A stretch of DNA of 64,000 nucleotides, taken from the NCBI GenBank assembly GCA_005779395.1, contig SXJP01000017.1, forward strand, positions 62,001 to 126,000, in the 5' to 3' direction. The stretch's first letter is position 1, and every line of letters starts with the position of its first letter. The translations under genes were made by a program, and so were the position numbers. The DNA is from Actinomycetota bacterium. Lineage in GTDB: Bacteria > Actinomycetota > Acidimicrobiia > IMCC26256 > PALSA-610. The notes beneath the pieces are model-generated. The model had not been told where the DNA came from. It saw only the letters and a program-made list of their open reading frames with translations, and searched no databases. Shown here piece after piece: positions 42,609 to 51,378 of the stretch.

Positions 42609-43538
42609 TTGGACACGCAACAGATACAAGAACTGCTGAACCGTGTGCCCGGCTGGGAAGGCCGGGCACACGTCGTTCACGCCCTCGATGGCGGTATAAC
42701 CAACCGCAACCTTCTCATAGCTGTCGAGACTGAGCAGTTCGTATTGCGACTCGCAGGAGCCGATACACACCTGCTCGAAATCGATCGATCTGCTGAGCTA
42801 GAAGCCGCCAGCCGTGCCGCAGGACTCGGGATAGCTCCAGAAGTCACCGCATTCTTGGAACCCGAGGGCTACCTGATCACCCGCTTCGTCGCTGGCAAGT
42901 CACCCAGCAGCACCCATATCAAGGAGCCATCCATACTCGCGGCGATTTGCGGGCACTTGCGAGCATTCCACGATGGCATTGCGCTAGCCAATGACTTCGG
43001 CGCCTTCGAGGTGCCATATTTGCATCGCGCCTCCGCTCTTTCGCGAGGGGTCGCAATCCCTGACGAGTTCACGAGCGCTGCCGAGTCAGCGTCGCAGATC
43101 GCCGCTGCCTTCGCGTCTTCTCCGGAACCGAAGCGACCTTGTCACAACGATTTGCTGTGTGCAAATTTTCTTGTCGATGCGAACAACGCTCACCACGTCT
43201 GGCTGCTCGACTGGGAATACGCGGGGAACAACGATCGGTATTTCGACCTCGGCAATTTGAGTGTCAACAACGAGTTTGACGAGTCCGACCGCGAGCGATT
43301 GTTGCGTAGCTACTTCGGTTCGGTAAATGCCCGCAGGTCTGGGAGACTCGAACTGATGATGATCATGAGCGACTTTCGCGAAGCTATGTGGGCTGTCGTG
43401 CAACAAGGGATCAGCGCACTCGACTTCGATTTCCGTGAATATTCGGCCAAACATTTCGAACGTATGTTGAGTGCAGCGACAGGGCGCCACTTTAAGGCGC
43501 TGCTAGCGAATGCGGCGGGCGGTATTCCCGATGCGTGA
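42609..43538 (+). CDS. Choline/ethanolamine-kinase-like phosphotransferase (APH family)
   Basis: 309 residues. The start is a TTG at 42609, the first possible codon after an in-frame stop at 42594, without a strong ribosome site. GGITNRNLLIAV at 28-39 is the nucleotide loop; HNDLLCANF at 179-187 is the Brenner motif with catalytic Asp181; LLDWEYAG at 199-206 carries the metal-binding Asp201. The DWEYAG form is typical of choline and ethanolamine kinases rather than antibiotic kinases. It ends inside the next gene. In this cluster it may phosphorylate an amino-alcohol substrate, or it may be a kinase for another hydroxyl compound. Confidence 0.78.
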   Translation: MDTQQIQELLNRVPGWEGRAHVVHALDGGITNRNLLIAVETEQFVLRLAGADTHLLEIDRSAELEAASRAAGLGIAPEVTAFLEPEGYLITRFVAGKSPSSTHIKEPSILAAICGHLRAFHDGIALANDFGAFEVPYLHRASALSRGVAIPDEFTSAAESASQIAAAFASSPEPKRPCHNDLLCANFLVDANNAHHVWLLDWEYAGNNDRYFDLGNLSVNNEFDESDRERLLRSYFGSVNARRSGRLELMMIMSDFREAMWAVVQQGISALDFDFREYSAKHFERMLSAATGRHFKALLANAAGGIPDA

Positions 43539-45975
43539 TCGCGCAAGGGTCGTAATCGTCGGAGCGGGTGTCGCTGGAGCATCAATCGCGTGGCATTTTG
43601 CACAACGTGGCGTAACAGATGCGCTCGTGCTTGAGCGCTCCGAGCCAACAAGTGGCTCGACGTTCCATTCGGCTGGGCTTGTCGGACAATTGCGCGGATC
43701 TCTGCCGCTCACCACCATGATGATGCACAGCGTCGACGTCTACCGGCGCCTCGAAGTCGAGTCAGAGCTATCCGGCCGTTCCCCTGGGTGGCGCGAGGTC
43801 GGGTCGTTGCGCATCGCGTCGACAACCGAACGCATGGAAGAACTGCGCAGGCAACATGGTTGGGCGAAGACCTTCGGCCTGCCAATGGAACTGTTGTCGG
43901 CGCGCGAGTGCTCGACCAAGTTCCCGCTCATGTCTCCCGATGGGGTACTCGGCGGTATTTGGTTGCCAACCGATGGTTTCTTGGATCCGAGCGGCCTCAC
44001 ACACGCCCTGTTAGGTGGAGCGAAGGACCTCGGTGTCGAAGTGGCAACAGGAGTCCGAGTTACTGGGTTTCGAATCGAAGCCGGTCGCGTCTGCTCGGTG
44101 CTCACAGACCACGGAACAGTCGAGTGCGAAACCGTTGTACTCGCTACCGGGATGTACACGCCGGATGTTGCTGCACTCGCTGGCGTCAACGTCCCAATCG
44201 TGCCAATGGCGCACCAATATCTCGTCACGAAATCTATTCCTGGTGTCACAGACGACCTTCCGCAATTGCGGGACCCCGACAACCTCGTTTACTTCCGCCG
44301 CGACGGCGATGGATTAGTCCTCGGTGGCTATGAGCGCGATCCTGCGCCATGGTCTTTGCATGGCGTACCGCCAGACTTCAATAACAAACTTCTTTCAGAG
44401 GACTGGGATCGTTTCGCTCCGATAATGGCCAATGCATGCGCCCGGGTCCCTGCCGCCGAGACCGCCGACATCGTCTCGTTAGTCAACGGTCCCGAAGGTT
44501 TCACGCCAGATAACGAGTTCATCCTTGGCGAGAGTTCAGTGCATGGTCTATTCGTCGCTGCAGGGTTTTGCGCCCATGGCATTGCTGGTGCAGGCGGGGT
44601 CGGGCGGGCGATCAGCGAATGGGTGCTCGACGGGCAACCAAGTTTCGACTGCTGGAAGATGGACATTCGCCGATTCGGCCCTCAGTACAACTCACGCGAA
44701 TTCGCGTTAGCTCGCGCCACCGAGGTCTACAGCACCTACTACGACATTCATTACCCGAACGAGGAGACCTTCGCGGGACGTCCGTTGCGTAAGTCGCCCG
44801 CATACGGTGCCCTCGCCGACCTTGGGTGCGTGTTCGGTATGAAGTCGAGTTGGGAACGCCCGAACTGGTTCGAGCCAAATGAGTACGAGTCACACGAGCA
44901 ACTCCGCCCTAGTGGCTGGGCGGGACAACATTGGTCTACGGCGATCGTCACCGAAAGTCTTGCGACCCGCGACGCCGTTGCGTTGTTCGACGAGACCAGT
45001 TTCTCGAAACTAGAACTCGAAGGTCCTGGTGCGCTTACCTTCTTGCAAAGAATCTGCGCGAATCAAATGGATAAGCCAGTCGGCTCGGTCATCTACACGC
45101 AACTATGCAATGAACGTGGCGGTATTGAAGCCGACCTCACTGTCACTCGCCTAGGTATCGAGAGATTCCTACTCGTCACCGGTACAGCGTTCGGACAACA
45201 CGACCTCGCGTGGATACGTACACAGTTAGAGAGCCAACCACCAGCAGGCTCCGTCCACCCGCGCGACGTCACTTCCTCACTCGCATGCTTCGGCATCTGG
45301 GGACCAAAGTCACGCGAAGTGCTTGGTCCACTAACTAGCCAATCCCTCGACAATGTCGCATTCCCGTATCTCTCAGCACGACAATGTTCGATTGGTGCAG
45401 TACCGACAATTGCGGCGCGCGTGACCTACGTCGGCGAACTCGGATGGGAGTTGTATTGCCCTACCGAGTACGGAGCCACGCTGTGGGACCTTCTCTGGGA
45501 ACGGGGCACGCAACACAACATGGTCGCCGGTGGCTACCGAGCCATCGATGCACTACGGATCGAGAAGGGATACCGAGTTTGGGGCGCCGATATCAGCCCA
45601 GACGACACCCCCTTCGAATCTGGCCTCGGCTTCGCCGTCGCACTCGACAAGGGAGTTGATTTTGTTGGGCGTGCAGCGCTAGCTGAGCAGAAGTCTCAAG
45701 GAATCTCGCGTAGGTTGCGCGCTGTGCGCTTGGCCGACCCTTTAGCAATCGCCATGGGTTCAGAACCAGTGCGGGTCGATGGCAAGATCGTTGGTCGAGT
45801 AACAAGTGGTGGCGCTGGCTACCGAACCGGCGCTTCGATCGCATTCGCGTACGTGCCCGTCGGCATGTCTGAACTTGGGCGACTCGTCGAAGTCGAGGTC
45901 TTCGGAGAATGGATACCAGCCGAGATCGTTAACGACGCGTTGTGGGATCCGAAGGGATCTCGGATTCGCAGCTAA
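43531..45975 (+). CDS. Dimethylglycine/sarcosine dehydrogenase-like: FAD domain fused to GcvT
   Basis: 814 residues from the ATG at 43531, overlapping the kinase stop by 8 bp; an ATG at 43510 would overlap 29 bp. GAGVAG at 11-16 binds FAD, and GSTFHSAGL holds His46, aligned with the histidine that carries covalent FAD in dimethylglycine dehydrogenase. The FAO_M middle part follows at about 370-430, then a full GcvT aminomethyltransferase module from about 430 with GGIEADLTVTRLG, YVGELGWELYCPTEYG and RIEKGYRVWGADIS. Such enzymes oxidise an N-methyl group and pass the methylene to tetrahydrofolate. Set next to a gamma-glutamylamide ligase, the substrate is probably a methylated amine or its glutamyl adduct. 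Confidence 0.87.
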   Translation: MRDRARVVIVGAGVAGASIAWHFAQRGVTDALVLERSEPTSGSTFHSAGLVGQLRGSLPLTTMMMHSVDVYRRLEVESELSGRSPGWREVGSLRIASTTERMEELRRQHGWAKTFGLPMELLSARECSTKFPLMSPDGVLGGIWLPTDGFLDPSGLTHALLGGAKDLGVEVATGVRVTGFRIEAGRVCSVLTDHGTVECETVVLATGMYTPDVAALAGVNVPIVPMAHQYLVTKSIPGVTDDLPQLRDPDNLVYFRRDGDGLVLGGYERDPAPWSLHGVPPDFNNKLLSEDWDRFAPIMANACARVPAAETADIVSLVNGPEGFTPDNEFILGESSVHGLFVAAGFCAHGIAGAGGVGRAISEWVLDGQPSFDCWKMDIRRFGPQYNSREFALARATEVYSTYYDIHYPNEETFAGRPLRKSPAYGALADLGCVFGMKSSWERPNWFEPNEYESHEQLRPSGWAGQHWSTAIVTESLATRDAVALFDETSFSKLELEGPGALTFLQRICANQMDKPVGSVIYTQLCNERGGIEADLTVTRLGIERFLLVTGTAFGQHDLAWIRTQLESQPPAGSVHPRDVTSSLACFGIWGPKSREVLGPLTSQSLDNVAFPYLSARQCSIGAVPTIAARVTYVGELGWELYCPTEYGATLWDLLWERGTQHNMVAGGYRAIDALRIEKGYRVWGADISPDDTPFESGLGFAVALDKGVDFVGRAALAEQKSQGISRRLRAVRLADPLAIAMGSEPVRVDGKIVGRVTSGGAGYRTGASIAFAYVPVGMSELGRLVEVEVFGEWIPAEIVNDALWDPKGSRIRS

Positions 45976-46019
45976 CCGATTTTTCACAATTTGGCCGTAG
46001 GATTCAGCGCAACACCCTT

Positions 46020-46025
46020 AAGGAG
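46020..46025 (+). promoter_or_regulatory. Ribosome binding site fixing the GS-like start
   Basis: AAGGAG six bases before the ATG at 46032. It shows that the open frame back to 45942, which overlaps the dehydrogenase gene, is not used. Confidence 0.75.
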
Positions 46026-46031
46026 CAGTTG

Positions 46032-47411
46032 ATGATTCCAGGAATGATGCAACCCGGTGAACTCGCCGAACGGATAAAAGACGGCCTAATCGACACGGTG
46101 CTAGTTACCTTCCCTGATCTGCAGGGCCGACTTATGGGCAAGCGCGTTACAGGTCATTTCTGGCTCAAGCAAATGAACAAGGGAGAAGGCGAAGTTCACG
46201 CCTGCAACTACCTGCTAGCGGTGGACAGCGAAATGAATGTCGTCCCCGGCTACGAATACGCCAACTGGGACAAGGGTTACGGCGACTTCGCGCTCGTCCC
46301 AGACCTAAACACAATTCGCAACATCCCGTGGCTCGAGAAGACTGCGCTCGTCGTCTGTGACCTTGTGGAGGAAAGCGATGGCAAGCCGGTTGAGGTCTCG
46401 CCACGGCGCATTTTGCAGCGCCAGTTAGAGCGGGCTGCAGCACTCGGTTACAAGGTCATGGCCGCTAGCGAACTTGAGTTTTTCATGTTCGAAGATTCCC
46501 TCGAAGATGCCGCCGCCAAGAAGTTTCAGGATCTCAAACCGCATTCGAGTGTGATCCTCGACTACCACATCTTGCAAACGAGTCGCGACGAATACCTAAT
46601 TCGTGCGATCCGCAACGGCATGGATGGCGCAGGCGTTCCAGTCGAATTCTCGAAGGGGGAAGCCGGTTACGGCCAACACGAAATCAATCTCGAATATTCC
46701 GACGCTCTCACCATGGCCGACCGTCATGTGATCTACAAGAACGGCACCAAAGAGATTGCGCACCAACACGGCAAAGCCATCACTTTCATGGCTAAGTACT
46801 CGATGAAAGATGTTGGCTCGTCATGCCACATCCATTCATCTGTGTGGTCTAGCGACACAGGAAAGTCGTTGATGTGGGACAACGACGCGGAGCACAACTT
46901 CTCCGATGTCACTCGTGGCTGGCTCGGTGGACTCATTGCAACTGGCCGCGAGTTGGCGTGGATGTACGCCCCTACCGTCAACTCGTTCAAGCGGTACCAA
47001 CCCGAGTCGTGGGCACCCACAGCGCTTGCGTGGGGGCACGACAACCGCACGTGCGGCTACCGAATGGTTGGTCACGGCGAGTCGTACCGAGTCGAGTCTC
47101 GCATTCCAGGTGCAGATGCAAACCCGTACTTGGCCTTCGCTGCAACTATCGCCGCAGGACTTCACGGTATCGAGAACAACATCGCCCCGACAGACCGCTT
47201 TGACGGCAACGCCTATGCGGCCCCAGATGTTGGTCGTGTTCCCTGGACGCTCGTCGAAGCGATCGAGGAGTTCGACAACTCCAAGGTCGCTCGACACGCC
47301 TTCGGAGACGATGTGCATTTCCACCTCTTGAACACAGCCAAACAAGAATGGGCTTCGTTCAACCGCGCTGTCACCGACTGGGAGCTGAAGCGAAACTTCG
47401 ATCAGTGGTAA
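46032..47411 (+). CDS. Glutamine-synthetase-like gamma-glutamylamide ligase (PuuA/GlnA3/GlnA4-type)
   Basis: 459 residues. VTFPDLQGRLMGKRV opens the beta-grasp domain. Catalytic-domain motifs are ASELEFFMF, GYGQHEINLEYSDA, GSSCHIHSSVW, NSFKRYQPESWAP and ESRIPGADANPYLAFAA. The residues around the ammonia pocket differ from true glutamine synthetase, as in PuuA and the Streptomyces GlnA3 and GlnA4 enzymes, which join glutamate to putrescine-type amines or ethanolamine. The neighbours (permease, FAD/GcvT enzyme, PuuD-like amidase) support amine glutamylation. No adenylylation site is expected. Confidence 0.88.
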   Translation: MIPGMMQPGELAERIKDGLIDTVLVTFPDLQGRLMGKRVTGHFWLKQMNKGEGEVHACNYLLAVDSEMNVVPGYEYANWDKGYGDFALVPDLNTIRNIPWLEKTALVVCDLVEESDGKPVEVSPRRILQRQLERAAALGYKVMAASELEFFMFEDSLEDAAAKKFQDLKPHSSVILDYHILQTSRDEYLIRAIRNGMDGAGVPVEFSKGEAGYGQHEINLEYSDALTMADRHVIYKNGTKEIAHQHGKAITFMAKYSMKDVGSSCHIHSSVWSSDTGKSLMWDNDAEHNFSDVTRGWLGGLIATGRELAWMYAPTVNSFKRYQPESWAPTALAWGHDNRTCGYRMVGHGESYRVESRIPGADANPYLAFAATIAAGLHGIENNIAPTDRFDGNAYAAPDVGRVPWTLVEAIEEFDNSKVARHAFGDDVHFHLLNTAKQEWASFNRAVTDWELKRNFDQW

Positions 47412-48133
47412 GACCAAAGCCACTCATCGCTCTTACCTCTAGACGTCTCGCCGATGGGCGGGTGGCTGGGTGGCAATCTGGAGGAATCGGCGAACGCGCT
47501 GGCTACATGGGGCGCGTACGCGCAAGCGGCGGATCGCCCGTTCTCTGCGACCCTGTACCAATCGGCAAACGCGAAGCACAAGATTTCGTGCAACGCTTCG
47601 ATGCCGTTCTGCTAACGGGTGGTCCCGACATCGAACCAGTCAGGTATGGGCAGACGCCACACGAGTCCGTTTACGGCACCGACACAGCCGTCGATGATTT
47701 TGAGTTCGCATTAGTGCACGCGGCCATCGCGTGCGATGTGCCGATACTCGCAATCTGTCGAGGAATCCAGGTGCTCAACGTTGCACTTGGCGGCTCGCTG
47801 TACCAAGACATTCCGACCGACCTCGGCGTGTCGCCGCACGGACGCCCGGGAGTCACAAACGGTGAACTCATCGGCAAGGTGGAACTCGAACCCGGAACCC
47901 TTGTCGCGACAGCCATGGCTACAACCTCACCAGAGTGTTCGTGCCATCATCACCAGTCCATCAATGATCTAGGGCAAGGCTTAGTGGTGACTGGACGGTC
48001 TCCCGATGGAATCATCGAGGCTGTCGAGCGGCCGGGGTCAAGACTCATCGCAGTTCAATGGCATCCAGAGGACACAGCAGAACAGGACTCGAGCCAGCAG
48101 GGGCTCTTCGATTGGCTGTGCTCTTTTCCCTAG
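47405..48133 (+). CDS. Gamma-glutamyl-gamma-aminobutyrate hydrolase family (PuuD-like) class I amidase
   Basis: 242 residues from a GTG at 47405 that overlaps the GS-like stop. LLTGGPDIEP, AICRGIQVLN (nucleophile Cys118) and AVQWHPED (His220, Glu222) give the complete class I glutamine-amidotransferase triad of the PuuD group. It hydrolyses gamma-glutamyl amides, returning glutamate and the processed amine product. It closes the five-gene cluster. Its TAG stop shares CTAG with the TAG stop of the convergent LLM gene. Confidence 0.9.
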   Translation: MVRPKPLIALTSRRLADGRVAGWQSGGIGERAGYMGRVRASGGSPVLCDPVPIGKREAQDFVQRFDAVLLTGGPDIEPVRYGQTPHESVYGTDTAVDDFEFALVHAAIACDVPILAICRGIQVLNVALGGSLYQDIPTDLGVSPHGRPGVTNGELIGKVELEPGTLVATAMATTSPECSCHHHQSINDLGQGLVVTGRSPDGIIEAVERPGSRLIAVQWHPEDTAEQDSSQQGLFDWLCSFP

Positions 48134-49041
48134 AGCGCTGCGAAACACGCCACGGCACGCGTCACGAAGTGTTCGATGGAAGTCGTGTCGGAGCAGTGTC
48201 GGCCTAGACCTACCGCAACCTCTGTTACGCCAATCTCGCGGAGATCCGCCGACGCGTCGAGCGTCGCTGACCAATCGATCTTTCCAGTCGCGTCAGATTG
48301 AACACGCCCCGTCGCGCGGACTCGAAGGCTCGCAGCGTCGCGCCCAACGTTTTCGAATCCTGCGCGGATCGCAGCTACGCCTTCCCTGAGTCCATCTGGT
48401 GTCGTGGTATGTATCGGTATCCAGCCTGCGCCAAGTTCAGCGATGCGTGTGACGTTTACTGGAGTCGCCGGAATCCCATACACCAGCGGTATCGCAGAAA
48501 TCGCCGAGTTCTGTACGGGCTGTGGCAGGCACCAGGTCGGCCCGAACGAAGTTGTCTGTGACGCGAAACTGACCGGTGGCTGTTGGGTCCATAGCGCAGC
48601 GCAAGCCCTGAGCCCGTCGTCGAATATTTGCCAGCGGTTCGCGAAGTCAAGACCGCATGCCGCGTATTCCTCGCGCTGCCAGCCTGGACCAACTCCTAGC
48701 GTCAGTCGTCCGCCACTCACTTGATCGAGCGTTGCGCAAATTTTCGCGAGCAATGGCGCTGGCCGTAAGGGCGTGATCACGATCCCTGTCCCGAGACGAA
48801 CTTCGGTAGTTACACCTGCGATCGCGGCGAGCAACGTAAGAGGCTCTGGCCACGGCTCCTCAGGACCGTAAGGAAATGTCCCGAACGGATACCGATCTAC
48901 GCGATCGCCCATCACGACATGATCGGCCAACACGAGCGTCGTAGCACCAGCGCCATCGATCGCTCTGGCCGCATCGAGCACGCGCGCGAAATCGTTGCCG
49001 AAAAGCCGTGAGAAGCCAGACAGCGTGACGCTTACATCCAC
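48130..49041 (-). CDS. LLM-class flavin-dependent oxidoreductase, F420-type
   Basis: 303 residues of the luciferase-like barrel: TTLVLADHVVMGDRVDRYPFG, VRLGTGIVITPLRPAPLLAK and GRLTLGVGPGWQREEYAACGLDF. The last is the family's strand-helix motif near the flavin phosphate. It is the last gene in the minus-strand unit starting at 52142, 11 bp after the HsdA-like SDR. It probably acts on a product of that SDR. Confidence 0.82.
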   Translation of the reverse strand: MDVSVTLSGFSRLFGNDFARVLDAARAIDGAGATTLVLADHVVMGDRVDRYPFGTFPYGPEEPWPEPLTLLAAIAGVTTEVRLGTGIVITPLRPAPLLAKICATLDQVSGGRLTLGVGPGWQREEYAACGLDFANRWQIFDDGLRACAALWTQQPPVSFASQTTSFGPTWCLPQPVQNSAISAIPLVYGIPATPVNVTRIAELGAGWIPIHTTTPDGLREGVAAIRAGFENVGRDAASLRVRATGRVQSDATGKIDWSATLDASADLREIGVTEVAVGLGRHCSDTTSIEHFVTRAVACFAAL

Positions 49042-49052
49042 GTTCAGCCCTC

Positions 49053-49823
49053 CTAAGGGAATCTGGTCGGCGCTAGCAGCGCGTCGATACCACCGTCGAC
49101 GAACAGGGTGCTTCCGTGTACATACCGAGCGTGGTCGCTCAGTAGCCAGATGATTACTTGAGCGATCTCTTCTGGCTCGCCGAATCGACCCAAGGGTATT
49201 GGGAGAGATGAAATGAGATCTTTCGTGAGTGGATCATCGAGCCCTTCTTGAAGCAAGGGACTCTTGAATGGTCCTGGCGCAACAGCGTTAATGCGAATTC
49301 CTACTGCACCAAGTTCAGCGACACGCGTGCGCATTTTCTTCGCTAGCGCAACTTTCGATGCCGCGTACGCGACCGCTGGATGAGTATCGGTAGCAATCTC
49401 CAAAGCCGCTGCCTCATCTCCGTTAAGGCAAGCCTTAGCGAGTTCCCCGTCCGCGCCAGGAGTGAGAGTTGTCGAGTTCGAACAAATCAGCACTACAGCC
49501 GATCCCGCGGTCAGAGCCGAAGAGAGCCCATCAAGCATCGCCACAGCGCCGAAATAATTGACGGCGATGATCTGCGCGCTCGCGTGTTGCGGTCCGAGAC
49601 CGGCGCACGGCACAAGTCCAGCGAGAACGCCATCGCACTCATCGAGCACGGACGCGACTGCGTTAGATCGCCCTAGGGGACTCGACAAGTCAGCCGTTGC
49701 TGCTACGGAATGTTGGTCGACGCCTATAACGCGAGAACCAAGCGATTCGAGTTGAGTGCCAACGGCTTTGCCTAGACCGGAAGCAGCGCCCGTAACGCAG
49801 TAGGTGCGCAAGTCACTCGCCAA
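49053..49823 (-). CDS. SDR, 3-alpha-hydroxysteroid dehydrogenase (HsdA)-like
   Basis: 256 residues. TGAASGLG at 11-18 and YAASK (intact Tyr and Lys). The short nucleotide half that passes straight to GVDQHSVAATADLSSPLGR, the LVPCAGLGPQ core, the VNYFGAVAMLDGL helix and the C-terminal VDGGIDALLAPTRFP closely follow the Comamonas 3-alpha-hydroxysteroid dehydrogenase/carbonyl reductase layout (which ends GIDAVMRPTQF). A steroid or other cyclic ketone substrate is therefore plausible. Its start overlaps the ligase stop by 11 bp. Confidence 0.83.
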   Translation of the reverse strand: MASDLRTYCVTGAASGLGKAVGTQLESLGSRVIGVDQHSVAATADLSSPLGRSNAVASVLDECDGVLAGLVPCAGLGPQHASAQIIAVNYFGAVAMLDGLSSALTAGSAVVLICSNSTTLTPGADGELAKACLNGDEAAALEIATDTHPAVAYAASKVALAKKMRTRVAELGAVGIRINAVAPGPFKSPLLQEGLDDPLTKDLISSLPIPLGRFGEPEEIAQVIIWLLSDHARYVHGSTLFVDGGIDALLAPTRFP

Positions 49824-51378
49824 GTAGCTGTTTGCGCAGTTCGTGCTTCGGGATCTTGCCGCTTGGATTACGTGGCATTGCGTCGACGATCATCAGACGC
49901 TCTGGAGCTTTCTGAGCCATGAGGCCAGCGGCCTTGCAGTGATTGAAGATGTCGGTCACGGAGGGAACAGTAGAAGCATCCTTGAGTCGCAAAGCGGCAA
50001 CAACCATCTCTCCGCGATCAACATCTGGGATACCAAATACAGCGACATCGGCAACGTTCGGGTGTGAGTAGAGGCAGTCCTCGACTTCTTTTGCCGAGAC
50101 ATTTTCGCCCTTACGAATGATCACGTCTTTGATTCGGCCCGTGATGACGAGCGTTCCGTCCGAAAGAAAGCGCCCGAGATCACCAGTGCGGAAGAAACCA
50201 TCAGCGGTAAACGCACCGGCATCAAGCGTCGGGTCCGTGTAGCCACGCATGATCTGGTTGCCTGTCGCTACAACTTCGCCTTCCTCGCCATCTGCTACGA
50301 CATTTCCGTAGCGGTCAAGCAGTTTGATGGTGACCGACTCGGTCGGCGTGCCTTCACCCAAGACCTTGCTGTTATCGCTCGCGGACATGTCGGTCTGCGT
50401 CAGTATGGGCGCCTCGGTAAGTCCGTACCCACTAGTTATTCCGCCGACGGCGCTCGGCACGACCTCGCGAATCTCGTCGTGTTGTGTCGGTGGCTTGGGT
50501 GACCCACCTCCAGGGAAAGCACGAACTTTGCGATAAGCGTCAGGATTGTTGCGCGCCTCAGAGATAAGGAGTTGATGAATGGCTGGCGCACCATTGCCAA
50601 GCGTCACGTCGTGACGGCCAATCAACTCCGTTGCTAGCTGTGGAGTGAAACTTTCCATCAGTACAGCCATCGAACCAGTGAGCAGAGGAGCGAACACACC
50701 GATGATTGCCCCACCGACATGCGTAAACGGGAATGCCACTAGCGCAATGTCGTCTTCTGTTACTCGCGTCTTCTTGCAGTAGCCAATTGCACCTTGCATG
50801 ACTGATCTATCGGTGTGTTGTGCGCCCTTCGGGTCGCTGGTCGTGCCGGAGGTGTAGAAAATCCAACGCACAGGATCGTCCGCTCGGTTTTCGTAGACCT
50901 CCGGGGACGGAGCAAGGTGAGCGACATTGCCCGCTGGGTTGAAGCGATCCGCCACAACCGACTGCAGGCCGTTGGCGTTCTCTGCGGCTATTAGCGCTGC
51001 AAGTTCGGCGTAGTCGAAATTGTTGAAAGTGCTCGGGGTGATGAGGAATTGAGTACCAAGCTGTTTGGTGATGAAACTGATCTCGCGATGGCGGTAAATC
51101 GGGAGCATCGGATTCTGTATCGCACCGATGCGACAGAGCGCCCCTACCAATACCGCTGACTCGACCCACGTCGGGAGCTGCCAACTCACGTGCGTGTCGG
51201 GCGTGATCCCGCGTTCCTGCCAGCCTGCGGCAGCGACCCGAACTAAGTCCCGATATTCAGCGAAGCTGACAGACCGTTCCGCGGCTTGCAGCATCGTGCG
51301 ATTCGGAGTCCGTTCTGCGCGCTCGCAGATCAACTGCCATACCGACGCAGCGCTGTCGAGCATCGCTCCCCCGCTCAT
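49813..51378 (-). CDS. Acyl-CoA synthetase (AMP-forming)
   Basis: 521 residues. P-loop YTSGTTSDPKGAQH, then GYGLTEAPI, GFFRTGDLGRFLSDGTLVITGR, RKGENVSAKEVEDCLYSHPNV and the terminal NPSGKIPKHEL lysine region. Its ATG overlaps the upstream SDR stop by one base (TGATG). The unit SDR, ligase, HsdA-like SDR, LLM oxidoreductase suggests activation and redox trimming of one acid. The substrate cannot be read from sequence. Confidence 0.88.
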   Translation of the reverse strand: MSGGAMLDSAASVWQLICERAERTPNRTMLQAAERSVSFAEYRDLVRVAAAGWQERGITPDTHVSWQLPTWVESAVLVGALCRIGAIQNPMLPIYRHREISFITKQLGTQFLITPSTFNNFDYAELAALIAAENANGLQSVVADRFNPAGNVAHLAPSPEVYENRADDPVRWIFYTSGTTSDPKGAQHTDRSVMQGAIGYCKKTRVTEDDIALVAFPFTHVGGAIIGVFAPLLTGSMAVLMESFTPQLATELIGRHDVTLGNGAPAIHQLLISEARNNPDAYRKVRAFPGGGSPKPPTQHDEIREVVPSAVGGITSGYGLTEAPILTQTDMSASDNSKVLGEGTPTESVTIKLLDRYGNVVADGEEGEVVATGNQIMRGYTDPTLDAGAFTADGFFRTGDLGRFLSDGTLVITGRIKDVIIRKGENVSAKEVEDCLYSHPNVADVAVFGIPDVDRGEMVVAALRLKDASTVPSVTDIFNHCKAAGLMAQKAPERLMIVDAMPRNPSGKIPKHELRKQLLGE

